Shown here piece after piece: positions 1-8,904 of a stretch of DNA of 64,000 nt (positions within the stretch are counted from its first letter, which is position 1; each line of letters opens with the position of its first letter). The position numbers were made by a program, and so were the translations under genes. The notes under the pieces are model-generated. The model saw nothing but the letters and a program-made list of their open reading frames with translations, ran no database searches and was not told the DNA's origin. The stretch comes from VRUE01 sp963727465 (GTDB lineage Bacteria > Actinomycetota > Thermoleophilia > Solirubrobacterales > 70-9): contig CAVSGL010000003.1 of NCBI GenBank assembly GCA_963727465.1, positions 481,827-545,826 on the forward strand. The letters are read 5' to 3'.

Positions 1-35
1 CTGGTCGATCGCGATCGACCAGCCCGGGGGCGCGT

Positions 36-1538
36 CTACCAGCGCGTCGTGACGACCTTTTTGCGGGTGTAGAAGGCGACGGCGTCGGTGCCGTTGGCGT
101 GCAGGTCGCCGTCGATCGAGTCCTTCCAGCCGGAGAAGGGGAACCAGGCGACGGGGGCGGGGACGCCGACGTTGACGCCGAGCATGCCGGCCTCCGCCTC
201 GTGGCGATAGCGGCGGGCGGCGGCGCCGGATTGGGTGAAGATCGCGCCCGCGTTGCCGTAGCGGGAGCCGTTGAGGAAGTCGAGCGCGGCGTCGAGGTCG
301 GCGACCTCGACCACGGTCAGCAGCGGCCCGAAGAGCTCCTCGCGGGCGAGCTCGCACTCCGGGTCCCCGACCGCGGCGATCGTCGGGCCGAGCAGGGTCC
401 CGGCCGGACCGGCGTCGCCGCGGCCGTCGAGCAGCAGCTCGGCGCCGTCGCCATCCGCCCGCCCGATCGCCGCGGCCACCTTGTTTCGGGCCGTTGCCGA
501 GACCATCGGGCAGACGTCGGTCCCCCTCTCTCCTCCTGCCCCCACCTGCAAATCCGCCGCCGCCGTGACCAGCGCGTCGCGGACCTCCGCCCGCCGCGCC
601 TCGTCGCCGACCGTCACGCAGACCGATCCCGCCAGGCAGCGCTGCCCGGCGGCGCCGAAGGCCGAGCCCATGATCGCCGGCATCGCCTGCCCGAGGTCGG
701 CGTCGGGCATCACGACCAGCGAGTTCTTGGCGCCGCCCAGGGCCTGCACGCGCTTGCCGGTCGCCACCGCGCCTTCGGCGACGATCCGCGCCGTCGCCGC
801 CCGGCCGACGAAGGAGACGGCGTCGATCCCGGGGTCGGCGAGGATCGCGCCGACCGCGTCGCGGCCGCCGTGGACGAGGTTGACCACGCCGGCGGGGATC
901 TCCTCGACCGAGTCGACGATCTCGACGATCAGCCCGGCCGGCCGCGGGTCCTGCTCGGAGGGCTTGAGCAGGAACGAGTTGCCGCAGGCGATCGCGTAGG
1001 GGAGGAACCAGAGCGGGATCATCGCCGGGAAGTTGAACGGGGTGATCGCGGCGACGACGCCGACCGGCTGGCGCAGCATCTCGACGTCGACGCCGGCCGC
1101 CACCGCCTCGAGGATCTCGCCCTTGAGCAGGTGCGGGATCGCCGCCGCCGACTCGACCGACTCGATCCCCCGCCCGACCTCGCCGTCGGCGTCGTCAAGC
1201 GTTTTGCCCATGTCGGCGCTGACCAGCGCGACCAGCTCCTCGCGCCGCGCTTCCAGCCCCTCACGCAGCGCCAGCAGCGCCCGCGCCCGCCGCTGCGGTG
1301 GCGTCGCCCGCCACTCCGGCTGCGCCGCCCGCGCCGCTTCCACCGCCTCGCGCACCTGCCGCTCCCCGCACAGCGGCACCAGCGCCGCCACCTCGCCCGT
1401 CGCCGGATCGACGTCGTCAAGCGTCTCCACCGCATCCGCCGGCCGCCAGCCCCCCGCCACATAATTCGCCAACCGCACCGCCGGCCGATGGGCCGATTTC
1501 CCTCCCATGGGGCGTATTTCAGTCCCGTCGGCGGGCAT
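36..1538 (-). CDS. mmsA: CoA-acylating (methyl)malonate-semialdehyde dehydrogenase
   Basis: A 500-residue aldehyde dehydrogenase. The NAD-binding region has ITPFNFPAMIPLW at about 165-177 and the catalytic Cys lies in GQRCLAGS (Cys301). The motif LGGAKN at about 267-272 has Asn where hydrolytic ALDHs carry the general-base Glu, a hallmark of the CoA-acylating MMSDH family, which converts malonate or methylmalonate semialdehyde plus CoA and NAD to acetyl- or propionyl-CoA and CO2. The start at 1538 overlaps the potC stop (TAATG) and follows a GGAGG, so translation is probably coupled. Residues 3-18 are encoded by a 49-bp palindromic repeat; the family-like sequence begins only near residue 20 (AVRLANYVAGGW), and an internal ATG in the repeat could also start. 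Last gene of the leftward transporter operon; probably acts on the semialdehyde made by the divergent aminotransferase. Confidence 0.85.
   Translation of the reverse strand: MPADGTEIRPMGGKSAHRPAVRLANYVAGGWRPADAVETLDDVDPATGEVAALVPLCGERQVREAVEAARAAQPEWRATPPQRRARALLALREGLEARREELVALVSADMGKTLDDADGEVGRGIESVESAAAIPHLLKGEILEAVAAGVDVEMLRQPVGVVAAITPFNFPAMIPLWFLPYAIACGNSFLLKPSEQDPRPAGLIVEIVDSVEEIPAGVVNLVHGGRDAVGAILADPGIDAVSFVGRAATARIVAEGAVATGKRVQALGGAKNSLVVMPDADLGQAMPAIMGSAFGAAGQRCLAGSVCVTVGDEARRAEVRDALVTAAADLQVGAGGERGTDVCPMVSATARNKVAAAIGRADGDGAELLLDGRGDAGPAGTLLGPTIAAVGDPECELAREELFGPLLTVVEVADLDAALDFLNGSRYGNAGAIFTQSGAAARRYRHEAEAGMLGVNVGVPAPVAWFPFSGWKDSIDGDLHANGTDAVAFYTRKKVVTTRW
1484..1532 (-). repeat. 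Palindromic repeat family A, copy 1 (49 bp)
   Basis: Arms of 13 bp flank a 23-bp centre, and the centre matches the copy at 10021-10069 except for 2 bases when reverse-complemented. The arms here are imperfect (9 of 13 pair). It lies inside the first codons of the semialdehyde dehydrogenase gene and is translated as ADGTEIRPMGGKSAHRP. Copy 3 is at 55515-55563. Confidence 0.85.
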
Positions 1539-2401
1539 TACGCGGCCTCCGCGGCGCCGGCGGGGATCGGCAGCGCCGCCTCCTGCTCGGGCCGCGCTTC
1601 GCTGAGCTTTTCGGCGCGGCGCTGCTGCCAGACGGTGAAGCCCATCGCCAGCACGGTGACGCCGAAGAGGATCATCGCGATCACGTTGACCTCGACCGGG
1701 ATGCCGCGCTGCGCCGCCCCGTATATGTAGAGCGGGAAGGTCACCGTCGTCCCCGAGTTGAAGTTGGAGATGACGAAGTCGTCGATCGAGAGGGCGAAGG
1801 CGAGCAGCGCGCCGCCGAGGATGCCGGGCATGATCAGCGGCAGCGTCACCAGGCGGAAGGTCTCGAACGAGTTGGCGCCGAGGTCCCGCGCCGCCTCCTC
1901 GAGGTTGCGGTCGAAGCCGATCAGGCGCGAGCGCACGACGACGACGACGAAGCTGATGCAGAACATGACGTGGGCGATCAGCAGCGTCTGGAAGCCGAGC
2001 CCGGGCGCGCCGAGGATGATGAAGAAGGAGAGCAGCGAGGCGCCCATGACGATCTCCGGCGTCGCCATCGGCACGACGATCAGCAGGTTCGCCGCGCGCC
2101 GGCCGTGGAACTGGTGGCGGACGAGGGCGAGCGCCATCAGCGTCCCGATCGCAGTCGAGATCAGCGTCGCCAGCAGCGCCAGTTTGAGGCTGGTGAGCAG
2201 GGCGCTGTTCAGTTCGGGGATGCCGAAGGCGTTGCCCCAGTGCGAGAGCGTGAAGCCGACCCAGGTGAAGTTGTACTTGCCGGCCGGGTCGTTGAAGGAG
2301 AAGACGAGGATGACCGCGATCGGGATCAGCATGTAGACGACGACGAGCGCGGCGACGATGTTCACCGCGTGCTCGCGCAGCCAGCGCCAGGCGCCGCTCA
2401 T
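1538..2401 (-). CDS. potC: Spermidine/putrescine-type ABC transporter permease (PotC-like)
   Basis: A 287-residue inner-membrane permease with about six hydrophobic segments, beginning with NIVAALVVVYMLIPIAVILV near residue 14. The EAA loop that contacts the ATPase is visible as EEAARDLGANSFETF at about 168-182, followed by LPLIMPGI. This is the binding-protein-dependent transport family of PotC/YdcV type. It follows potB after 16 nt and its TAA overlaps the ATG of the dehydrogenase gene. Polyamine specificity is inferred from family and neighbours; other omega-amino compounds are possible. Confidence 0.88.
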   Translation of the reverse strand: MSGAWRWLREHAVNIVAALVVVYMLIPIAVILVFSFNDPAGKYNFTWVGFTLSHWGNAFGIPELNSALLTSLKLALLATLISTAIGTLMALALVRHQFHGRRAANLLIVVPMATPEIVMGASLLSFFIILGAPGLGFQTLLIAHVMFCISFVVVVVRSRLIGFDRNLEEAARDLGANSFETFRLVTLPLIMPGILGGALLAFALSIDDFVISNFNSGTTVTFPLYIYGAAQRGIPVEVNVIAMILFGVTVLAMGFTVWQQRRAEKLSEARPEQEAALPIPAGAAEAA

Positions 2402-2417
2402 CGTCCCGTCCTCCGGC

Positions 2418-3275
2418 TCACAGTTTGTCCTCGCCCATCAGCGCCTCGGAGCCGGCGAAGCGGATGTAGATCAGGACGACGGCCATGATGATCGCCATCA
2501 GCACGAAGGAGAGCGCCGCCGCAGCCGGGTAGTCGAGCTGGGTCTTGTAGAGCGACTGGATCACGTTGCCGATCATCTGGTTGCCGGCGCTGCCGAGGAA
2601 CTGGGCGTTGACGTAGTCGCCCGAGGCGGGGATGAAGGTGAGCAGCGTGCCGGCGACGATCCCCGGCGCCGAGAGCGGCAGCGTCACCCGCCAGAAGGCC
2701 GCCCGCGAGGAGGCGTAGAGGTCCTTCGCTGCCTCGATCAGCCGCTGGTCGATCTGCTCGAGGCTGGCGTAGATCGGCAGGATCATGAAGGGCAGGAAGT
2801 TGTAGACGAGCCCGGCGATCACGGCGCTGCCCGTCGCCAGCACGTGGCCGTCGGCGGGCACCAGGCCGATGAAGCGCAGCGCGTTGACCGCCGGGCTCTG
2901 GTCGGAGAGGATCGTCTCCCAGGCGAGGGTGCGGATCAGGTAGGTGGTGAAGAACGGCGCGACGACGGCGAACAGCAGCGCGTTGCGCCAGCGCCCGGCG
3001 CGGAAGGCGATCGTGTAGGCGAGCGGGTAGGAGACGAGCAGGCAGATCAGCGTCGCCAGCCCCGAGTAGAGGAACGAGCGCAGGAACTGCGTGTCATACA
3101 GCGAGAGCGCGTCGGAGTAGTTGCCCCAGTTCCAGCTGAAGCTGAGGCTGCCGACGATGCCCGACTCGAGCGAGAGGTACCCCATGTAGAAGAGGGGCAC
3201 GACGAAGAAGAGCAGCAGCCAGATCGTCCCCGGCCCGAGCAGGAAGTAGGGGACGATCCGGCGGCGCTCTGCCAT
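2418..3275 (-). CDS. potB: Spermidine/putrescine-type ABC transporter permease (PotB-like)
   Basis: A 285-residue permease with six predicted membrane segments; the first is GTIWLLLFFVVPLFYMGYLSL near residue 16. An EAA-type loop reads EAAKDLYASSRAAFWRVTLP in the second half. It pairs with the next gene to form the channel of a PotABCD importer. The ATG at 3275 lies one base after the stop of the binding-protein gene, typical of a tightly coupled operon. Confidence 0.88.
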   Translation of the reverse strand: MAERRRIVPYFLLGPGTIWLLLFFVVPLFYMGYLSLESGIVGSLSFSWNWGNYSDALSLYDTQFLRSFLYSGLATLICLLVSYPLAYTIAFRAGRWRNALLFAVVAPFFTTYLIRTLAWETILSDQSPAVNALRFIGLVPADGHVLATGSAVIAGLVYNFLPFMILPIYASLEQIDQRLIEAAKDLYASSRAAFWRVTLPLSAPGIVAGTLLTFIPASGDYVNAQFLGSAGNQMIGNVIQSLYKTQLDYPAAAALSFVLMAIIMAVVLIYIRFAGSEALMGEDKL

Positions 3276-3276
3276 C

Positions 3277-4446
3277 TCAGCCGTTCAGCACGGCGTTCCA
3301 GGCCCGCGTCACGGGCTGTTCCTCTTCCTCTGAGAGCTGCGCCTGGGTGAAGCACTTCGCGGTGAATTCGGCGCTGGGGAAGATCAGCTCGCTTTCCGCC
3401 AGTTCCGGTTCGGTCTTTTCGAAGATCTGCTTCACGCCTTCGACCGGCGTCACGTAGTTGACGTATTCGGCGATCTTCGCCGCCGCCTGCGGCTGGTAGA
3501 CGTAGTTCATCCAGGCCTCGGCGGCGGTCGGGTTGGGCGCCCCGACCGGGATCACCATGTTGTCCGACCACAGCGAGCAGCCCTCGGTCGGCATCCGCCA
3601 TTCGATGTTCGGGTTGTCGGCCTGTAGCTGCACCGCGTCGCCGGACCAGCCGATCACCGCGACCGCGTCGCCGCTGGTCAGGTCACGCGCGTAGTCGTTG
3701 CCGGTGAAGCGGCGGATCTGCCCCGATTCGACCGCGCCCTTGATCTTTTCGATCGAGTTCATCCAGTCTTCTTCGGTCGCTTCTTCGGGGTTGACGCCTT
3801 CGCAGGTCATCACCAGCGGCACCGTTTCCCGCAGTTCGCTGAGGAAGTCGACCTTGCCCTTGTATTTCGGGTCGAACAGGTCGCAGACCGAGCGCACTTC
3901 CGGCGCCAGGTCGGTGCGCACGATCACGCCGCCCATGCCGCTCTGCCAGGGCACGCTGAAGTCGCGGTTGGGGTCGAAGCCGGGATTCTGGAGCGACGAC
4001 ACCAGGTTCTTCTCGACGTTGGGAATGCCTTCCTTGTCGAGGTTCTGCAGGTAGCCCAGGTCGTGCATCTTTTTCGCCATCCAGTCGGTGACGACGAAGA
4101 CGCTGCGGCCGCCGGATTCGCCCTGTTCGAGCAGCGGCTGCATCTTGCCGAAGAATTCGGCGTTGTCGTTGACGTCTTCGATGTACTTGACGTCGATCCC
4201 GGTCGCCTTTTCGAATTCCTTGACGGTGCCTTCCTTGCCGGGGTCGATGTAGAGCGGCCAGTTGGAGATCGTCAGCTTGCCGGACGGTTCGCCTTCCAGT
4301 TCGACCGTCCCGCCGCTGCCCCCGCCGCCGCTGCCGCAGGCCGCCAGGCCGAGCGCCAGCGCCGCGACGCCCACCGCCACCGCCAGCGCCCGGGCGCGTT
4401 TCTGACGCATAGCGTCAATAAGGCGCCCCGTCTTCCGTTCATCCAT
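3277..4446 (-). CDS. potD: Polyamine-type ABC transporter substrate-binding lipoprotein (PotD-like)
   Basis: A 389-residue binding protein with a lipoprotein signal: basic n-region, hydrophobic stretch and lipobox LAAC with Cys37, then a Gly/Ser linker. The mature part begins KLTISNWPLYIDPG, typical of the PotD/PotF family, and contains DVNDNAEFFGKM. It would capture the substrate outside the membrane. The start at 4446 follows GAGAGGGTGA and overlaps the end of the ATPase gene. An in-frame ATG at 4410 would give a more typical signal length but has no obvious ribosome site; it lies in a palindromic repeat (4392-4428) that encodes the charged n-region. Glu codons here are mostly GAA, while the neighbouring permeases use GAG. 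Confidence 0.88.
   Translation of the reverse strand: MDERKTGRLIDAMRQKRARALAVAVGVAALALGLAACGSGGGGSGGTVELEGEPSGKLTISNWPLYIDPGKEGTVKEFEKATGIDVKYIEDVNDNAEFFGKMQPLLEQGESGGRSVFVVTDWMAKKMHDLGYLQNLDKEGIPNVEKNLVSSLQNPGFDPNRDFSVPWQSGMGGVIVRTDLAPEVRSVCDLFDPKYKGKVDFLSELRETVPLVMTCEGVNPEEATEEDWMNSIEKIKGAVESGQIRRFTGNDYARDLTSGDAVAVIGWSGDAVQLQADNPNIEWRMPTEGCSLWSDNMVIPVGAPNPTAAEAWMNYVYQPQAAAKIAEYVNYVTPVEGVKQIFEKTEPELAESELIFPSAEFTAKCFTQAQLSEEEEQPVTRAWNAVLNG
4392..4428 (-). repeat. Palindromic repeat family C, copy 1 (37 bp)
   Basis: The outer arms are GGGCGC/GCGCCC and the inner arms TGACGC/GCGTCA, a nested palindrome. Near-identical 37-bp copies lie at 52184-52220 and 52873-52909. This copy is translated as GRLIDAMRQKRA in the signal peptide of the binding protein. 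Confidence 0.88.
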
Positions 4447-5590
4447 CCGACTCACCCTCTCGTTGTTTGACCTCGTCCTTTTCCAAGCTCTCGCGCACGA
4501 CATGCATGTGCTCCGGGTCCCAGCTCAGCGCCACGCGGGCGCCGCCGCCGGGCAACCGCTGCCGCTGCTCGTCGTCGGCGTTGGGGACGAGCACGGTCAT
4601 CCGCACGCCGCCGCCGAGGTCGACCGCGATCTGGGTCGCGGTGCCGAGGTAGAGCGAGCTCTCGACCGTGCCCTCGACCCGCGGCCTGCCGTTGTCGGCC
4701 GGCGCGCCCCCGCCGGCCCCGCCCAGGGTCTCGACCCGCAGCTTCTCCGGCCGCACGACGGCGTAGCAGCGCTCGCCGACCGGCACCGTGCCGACCGGGC
4801 AGCTGACCGCCGGCCCGTGCTCCAGCCTCACCTCGTCGTTGCCGGCCACGGTCGCCGGCATCAGGTTGGAGACGCCGATGAAGCCGGCGACGAAGGTCGT
4901 CGCCGGGCGCTCGTAGACGTCCTCGGGGACGCCGACCTGCTCGACCCGGCCGCGGTTCATCACCGCGATCCGGTCGCTCATCGTCAGCGCCTCCTCCTGG
5001 TCGTGGGTGACGTAGACGAAGGTGATCCCGACCTCGCGCTGGATCTTCTTCAGCTCGATCTGAAGGCCCTTGCGCAGCTTCAGGTCGAGCGCTCCGAGCG
5101 GCTCGTCGAGCAGCAGCACCTTCGGCAGGTTGACCAGCGCTCGGGCAAGCGCCACCCGCTGCTGCATGCCGCCGGAGAGCTGCGAGGGGCGCCGGTTGGC
5201 CTCGGCCGCGAGGCCGACCCGCTCGAGCTCGGCCTGCACCCGACCGGCGACCTCCCTCTTGGCGACGCGTTTGCGCTTGAGGCCGAAGGCGACGTTGTCG
5301 CGCACGCTGAGGTGGGGGAAGAGGGCGTAGCTCTGGAAGACGGTGTTGGTCGGCCGCCTGTGCGGCGGCAGCTCGGCGACGTCGGCGCCCTCGATCCGGA
5401 TCGCGCCCTCGCTCGGGCGCTCGAAGCCGGCGATCATCCGCAGCGTCGTCGTCTTGCCGCAGCCGCTCGGGCCGAGCAGGGTGAAGAACTCGCCGGGCGC
5501 CAGATCGAGGCTGACGTCGTCGACGGCGGCAAGCGAGCCGAAGCGCTTGGTTACGCTTTCGAGCTGAACGCTGGGTGCTTCCGCTTCCAT
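4439..5590 (-). CDS. potA: Spermidine/putrescine-type ABC transporter ATPase (PotA-like)
   Basis: A 383-residue ATPase from the chosen ATG. It has Walker A GPSGCGKTT, the ABC signature LSGGMQQR, Walker B LLLDEP and a switch His in YVTHDQEEAL. The C-terminal third is a TOBE-type regulatory domain (VRPEKLRVE), as in PotA. The start at 5590 follows GAGGAGGAGG at short spacing; an upstream in-frame ATG at 5650 is possible but lacks a site. The stop overlaps the binding-protein start. First gene of the leftward operon potA-potD-potB-potC-mmsA. Confidence 0.9.
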   Translation of the reverse strand: MEAEAPSVQLESVTKRFGSLAAVDDVSLDLAPGEFFTLLGPSGCGKTTTLRMIAGFERPSEGAIRIEGADVAELPPHRRPTNTVFQSYALFPHLSVRDNVAFGLKRKRVAKREVAGRVQAELERVGLAAEANRRPSQLSGGMQQRVALARALVNLPKVLLLDEPLGALDLKLRKGLQIELKKIQREVGITFVYVTHDQEEALTMSDRIAVMNRGRVEQVGVPEDVYERPATTFVAGFIGVSNLMPATVAGNDEVRLEHGPAVSCPVGTVPVGERCYAVVRPEKLRVETLGGAGGGAPADNGRPRVEGTVESSLYLGTATQIAVDLGGGVRMTVLVPNADDEQRQRLPGGGARVALSWDPEHMHVVRESLEKDEVKQREGESDG

Positions 5591-5696
5591 CCTCCTCCTC
5601 GCGCGCTTCCCTCGCCGCGGTGGAGTTTGCGTACGAGACGGTATGTCCATCCCGGAGGCAATACAAGGGGCGGGGTCACCAAAGCGAAGCCCTATC

Positions 5697-5715
5697 CTTG
5701 TACACGGCGTACAAG
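5697..5715. promoter_or_regulatory. Candidate operator between divergent operons
   Basis: A perfect 7-bp inverted repeat CTTGTAC-N5-GTACAAG lies in the 218-bp gap between the transporter operon and the aminotransferase operon. Size and spacing suit a dimeric regulator such as GntR or TetR. The adjacent PucR-type protein is an alternative binder. No clear -35/-10 pair was assigned. Confidence 0.5.
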
Positions 5716-5808
5716 CTGATGCCAAGTCCTCGACTCAGTGACCATTGCATAGTGCGCATCCCAGGTCTAGCGTTGTCCAGAACGTCGTAAATTAGAGAAG
5801 GAGAGAGC

Positions 5809-7194
5809 ATGGCCATCGCGTCGCGACCGACCGGGGCAGTGGACACCGGGCTGCAGGAGCTCGCCATGCGGCATCTCTGGATGCACTTCTCGCGCATGGG
5901 CTCCTACGGGCCCGGCCACGAGATCCCGATCATCGTCCGCGGCGAGGGCTGCTACGTCTACGACGAGCACGGCAACCGCTACCTCGACGGCCTCTCGGCG
6001 CTGTTCTGTGTCAACGCCGGCCACGGCCGCGCCGAGCTGGGCGAGGCCGCGGCGCGGCAGGTCTCCGAGCTCGACTTCTACACGCTCTGGAGCTACGCTC
6101 ACCCGCGCGCGATCGAGCTCGCCGCGCGGATCGCCGGGCTCGCCCCGGGCGACCTCAACCGCGTCTTCTTCACCTCGGGCGGCTCGGAGGCGGTCGAGTC
6201 GGCGCTGAAGCTGGCGCGCAACTACCACCGCGCGCTCGGCAAAGGCCAGAAGCACAAGGTGATCGCGCGCGAGATCGCCTACCACGGCACCTCGCTCGGC
6301 GCCCTCTCGGCGACCGGGATCACCGAGCTGCGCTCGCAGTTCGAGCCGCTCGTCCCCGGCGGCTGCCACGTGCCCAACACCAACGTCTACCGCTGGCCGG
6401 TCGACCGCCACCCGCTCTGGGCGGCGGACGCGATCGAGGAGCGGATCGAGTTCGAGGGGCCGGAGACCGTCGCCGCGGTGATCGTCGAGCCGGTGCAGAA
6501 CGCCGGCGGCTGCTTCGTCCCGCCCGACGGCTACTTCCAGCGGGTGCGCGAGATCTGCGACCGCCACGACGTGCTGATGATCTCCGACGAGGTGATCTGC
6601 GCCTGGGGCCGCCTCGGCCACTACTTCGGCTGCGAACGCTTCGGCTACGTGCCCGACATCGTCACCGTCGCCAAGGCGCTGACCTCGGCCTACGCGCCGA
6701 TGGGGGCGGTGATCGCCGACGACCGCGTCGCCGAGCCCTTCATGCGGGGCAACGCCTCGTTCTCGCACGGCTTCACCTTCGCCGGCCACCCGGTCGCCTC
6801 GGCGGTGGCGATGGCCAACCTCGACGTCTACGAGCGCGAGGACCTCTGCGGGCACGTGCTCGCCAAGGAGGGCGAGTTCCGGCAGATGCTGGAGACGCTG
6901 CACGACCTGCCGATCGTCGGCGACGTGCGCGGCGCCGGTTTCTTCCAGGCGATCGAGCTGGTCAAGGACAAGGAGACAAAGGAGAGCTTCGACGAGGAGG
7001 AGGCGGAGGAGCTGCTGCGCGGCTACCTCTCCGGCGAGCTCTACAAGCGGGGGCTGATCTGCCGCGCCGACGACCGCGGCGACCCGGTGATCCAGCTGGC
7101 GCCGCCGCTGATCGCCGACACGGAGCAGTTCGAGGAAATCCACGACGTATTGCGGGGGGTACTTACGGACGCGTGGGAGCGGGTCCGAAGATAG
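5809..7194 (+). CDS. Class III omega-aminotransferase (beta-alanine/putrescine--pyruvate type)
   Basis: A 461-residue PLP-dependent class III aminotransferase. The cofactor Asp is in ISDEV (Asp260) and the Schiff-base Lys is in TVAKALTSAYAP (Lys289); the PLP phosphate loop is FTSGGSEAVESA. The ATG follows AAGGAG at good spacing. The family (beta-alanine--pyruvate, putrescine--pyruvate, omega-amino acid transaminases) transfers an omega-amino group to pyruvate, giving an aldehyde plus L-alanine. Alanine dehydrogenase two genes downstream supports pyruvate as acceptor, and the semialdehyde dehydrogenase across the divergent promoter supports beta-alanine or a related substrate. Exact substrate cannot be read from sequence. 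Confidence 0.88.
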   Translation: MAIASRPTGAVDTGLQELAMRHLWMHFSRMGSYGPGHEIPIIVRGEGCYVYDEHGNRYLDGLSALFCVNAGHGRAELGEAAARQVSELDFYTLWSYAHPRAIELAARIAGLAPGDLNRVFFTSGGSEAVESALKLARNYHRALGKGQKHKVIAREIAYHGTSLGALSATGITELRSQFEPLVPGGCHVPNTNVYRWPVDRHPLWAADAIEERIEFEGPETVAAVIVEPVQNAGGCFVPPDGYFQRVREICDRHDVLMISDEVICAWGRLGHYFGCERFGYVPDIVTVAKALTSAYAPMGAVIADDRVAEPFMRGNASFSHGFTFAGHPVASAVAMANLDVYEREDLCGHVLAKEGEFRQMLETLHDLPIVGDVRGAGFFQAIELVKDKETKESFDEEEAEELLRGYLSGELYKRGLICRADDRGDPVIQLAPPLIADTEQFEEIHDVLRGVLTDAWERVRR

Positions 7195-7202
7195 GAGCCC
7201 AG

Positions 7203-8765
7203 ATGCTGACCGTGCAAAGCCTGCTCGACGAGGTCGGCATCGACCTCGTCGCGGGCGAGGACGCCGCCGAAGCGCCGCTGCGCTGGATCCACATCTCCGA
7301 GCTCGAGGACCCGACGCCGTGGCTCTCCGGCGGCGAGCTGATGCTGACCACCGGCATCCCGCTCGACAGCGCCGCCAAGCAGCGCGCCTACATCCGCCAG
7401 CTCGCCGAGCACAACCTCGCCGGGCTCGGCTTCGGCACCGGCTTCAGCCACAAGAAGCTGCCGAAAGCGCTGGTCGAGGAGGCGCGCAAACGCGAGTTCC
7501 CGCTGTTCGAGGTGCCCTACTCGACCCCGTTCATCGCGATCACCGAGAAGGCCTTCGCCAAGCTCGTCAACGAGCAGTACGAGGTCCTGCAGCGCGGGAT
7601 CGCGGTGCAGCGCCGGCTCGAGCGGCTGGTCCTGGAAGAGCGCGGCCTGGAGGAGATCGTGGCGACGATCGCCTCCGCCGTCGGCGGCACCGTGGCGATC
7701 CTCAACGGGCGCGGCGAGCGGATCGCCGGCCGCGGCTTCCGCCGCGAGCTGTCGGCCGAGGCGGTCAACGCGATCCGCGACGAAGCGCTCGCCCACACCG
7801 CCGACGGCCACCCCTTCGTGCCGACTCACCCCTCGGTTGCCGGCCGGGCGCTGGCCCACCCGGTGATCTCACCGGGTGGTGGCCCGCCCCAGGCCTGGGT
7901 CGTGATGGTTCGCGACTCCGGCGGGCTCGGCGACTTCGAGCGGCTGATCCTGCAGCAGGCGGTCGCGGTGGTCGCGCTCGAGCTGATGCGCCGCCGCGTC
8001 GCCCGCGAGACCGAGCGCCGGCTGGCCGGCGACGTGCTCGCCGGCGCCCTCGGCGGCCGCCTCGACCCGAGCGAGCTGCGCCGCCGGCTCGAGCCCTTCG
8101 GCATCGGCGACGAGGCCGCCGTCCTGGTCTTCGACCTCGACGACCCGGCCGCCGCCGAGCCGGCGCTCGAGCGGGCGCTCGCCGCCGACGCCTGCCCGGC
8201 GGTCGTCGCGCCGCACTCAAGCGGCAGCCGCGAGCTGCTCTGCGCGGTCGTCGACGCCGCCGACCGCGACCCGGTCGACCTCGCCTCCGAAGCGCGCAAG
8301 GCGCTGATCAAGGAGCGCGGCGCGGTGCGCGCCGCGGCCAGCCGCCCGGCGCCGCCGGAGGAGCTGCGCCACTCCTTCCACGAGGCCCGCTGCGCGCTCG
8401 AGGCGACCGCCTTCAGCGACAACGGCAGCGCTCCCGAGGTCGCCTCCTGGCGCGACCTCGGCGCCTTCACGTTGCTGCTCTCGATCCAGGACGACGACGC
8501 GCTCGGCCTCTACTGCGACAGCGTGCTCGGCCCGATCGAAGCGGGCGACGAGGAGTACGGCGGCGAGCTGCTGCGCTCGCTCGAGGCCTTCATCGAGCAG
8601 AACGGGCAGTGGGAGCGCGCGGCGCGCCAGGTCTACTGCCACCGGCACACCCTGCGCTACCGCATGCGCAAGGTCGAAGAGCTGACCGGGCGCGACCTCT
8701 CCCGCGCCCACGACCGGATCGAGTTCTGGCTGGCGCTGCGCGCCCGCGAGCTGGTGGGCCAATGA
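7203..8765 (+). CDS. PucR-family transcriptional regulator
   Basis: A 520-residue cytosolic regulator. The N-terminal PucR domain begins MLTVQSLLDEVGIDLVAGED; the C-terminal PucR HTH is QVYCHRHTLRYRMRKVEELTG at about 475-495. The middle has a GGDEF-like CdaR segment. ATG 7203 follows TAGGAG with 5-nt spacing, 8 nt after the aminotransferase stop, so it is cotranscribed with it. PucR/CdaR proteins control purine, sugar-acid, GABA and polyamine catabolism; here it probably controls the flanking catabolic and transport operons. Confidence 0.88.
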   Translation: MLTVQSLLDEVGIDLVAGEDAAEAPLRWIHISELEDPTPWLSGGELMLTTGIPLDSAAKQRAYIRQLAEHNLAGLGFGTGFSHKKLPKALVEEARKREFPLFEVPYSTPFIAITEKAFAKLVNEQYEVLQRGIAVQRRLERLVLEERGLEEIVATIASAVGGTVAILNGRGERIAGRGFRRELSAEAVNAIRDEALAHTADGHPFVPTHPSVAGRALAHPVISPGGGPPQAWVVMVRDSGGLGDFERLILQQAVAVVALELMRRRVARETERRLAGDVLAGALGGRLDPSELRRRLEPFGIGDEAAVLVFDLDDPAAAEPALERALAADACPAVVAPHSSGSRELLCAVVDAADRDPVDLASEARKALIKERGAVRAAASRPAPPEELRHSFHEARCALEATAFSDNGSAPEVASWRDLGAFTLLLSIQDDDALGLYCDSVLGPIEAGDEEYGGELLRSLEAFIEQNGQWERAARQVYCHRHTLRYRMRKVEELTGRDLSRAHDRIEFWLALRARELVGQ

Positions 8766-8768
8766 CCC

Positions 8769-8813
8769 CGCGGTCGAGGTTTTCAACGGTATGCGGGGAT
8801 AACCTCGACCGCG
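8769..8813. repeat. Palindromic repeat family B, copy 1 (45 bp)
   Basis: A perfect inverted repeat, CGCGGTCGAGGTTa-type arms of 13-14 bp around a 17-18-bp centre containing GGTATGCGG. It begins 3 bp after the PucR stop codon. A second copy follows 27 bp later. Confidence 0.85.
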
Positions 8814-8840
8814 CCTGGGGGCGAGGCGATGAGAAACGCC

Positions 8841-8885
8841 CGCGGTCGAGGTTATGTGCGGTATGCGGAGATAACCTCGACAACG
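8841..8885. repeat. Palindromic repeat family B, copy 2 (45 bp)
   Basis: Same arms and same central GCGGTATGCGG as copy 1; the right arm has 2 mismatches. It ends 19 bp before the ald start, so the two copies fill nearly all of the pucR-ald gap. Could be a regulator site, an mRNA hairpin or a mobile repeat. Confidence 0.83.
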
Positions 8886-8904
8886 CCGGGGGGGAGGCGG
8901 GACG

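Noticed and set aside
5767..7143. Antisense frame over the aminotransferase
   Set aside because: The plus strand carries a complete class III aminotransferase with ribosome site.
8769..8885. CRISPR-like repeat pair
   Set aside because: Only two palindromic copies, 27-bp spacer, no cas genes; a hairpin repeat family instead.
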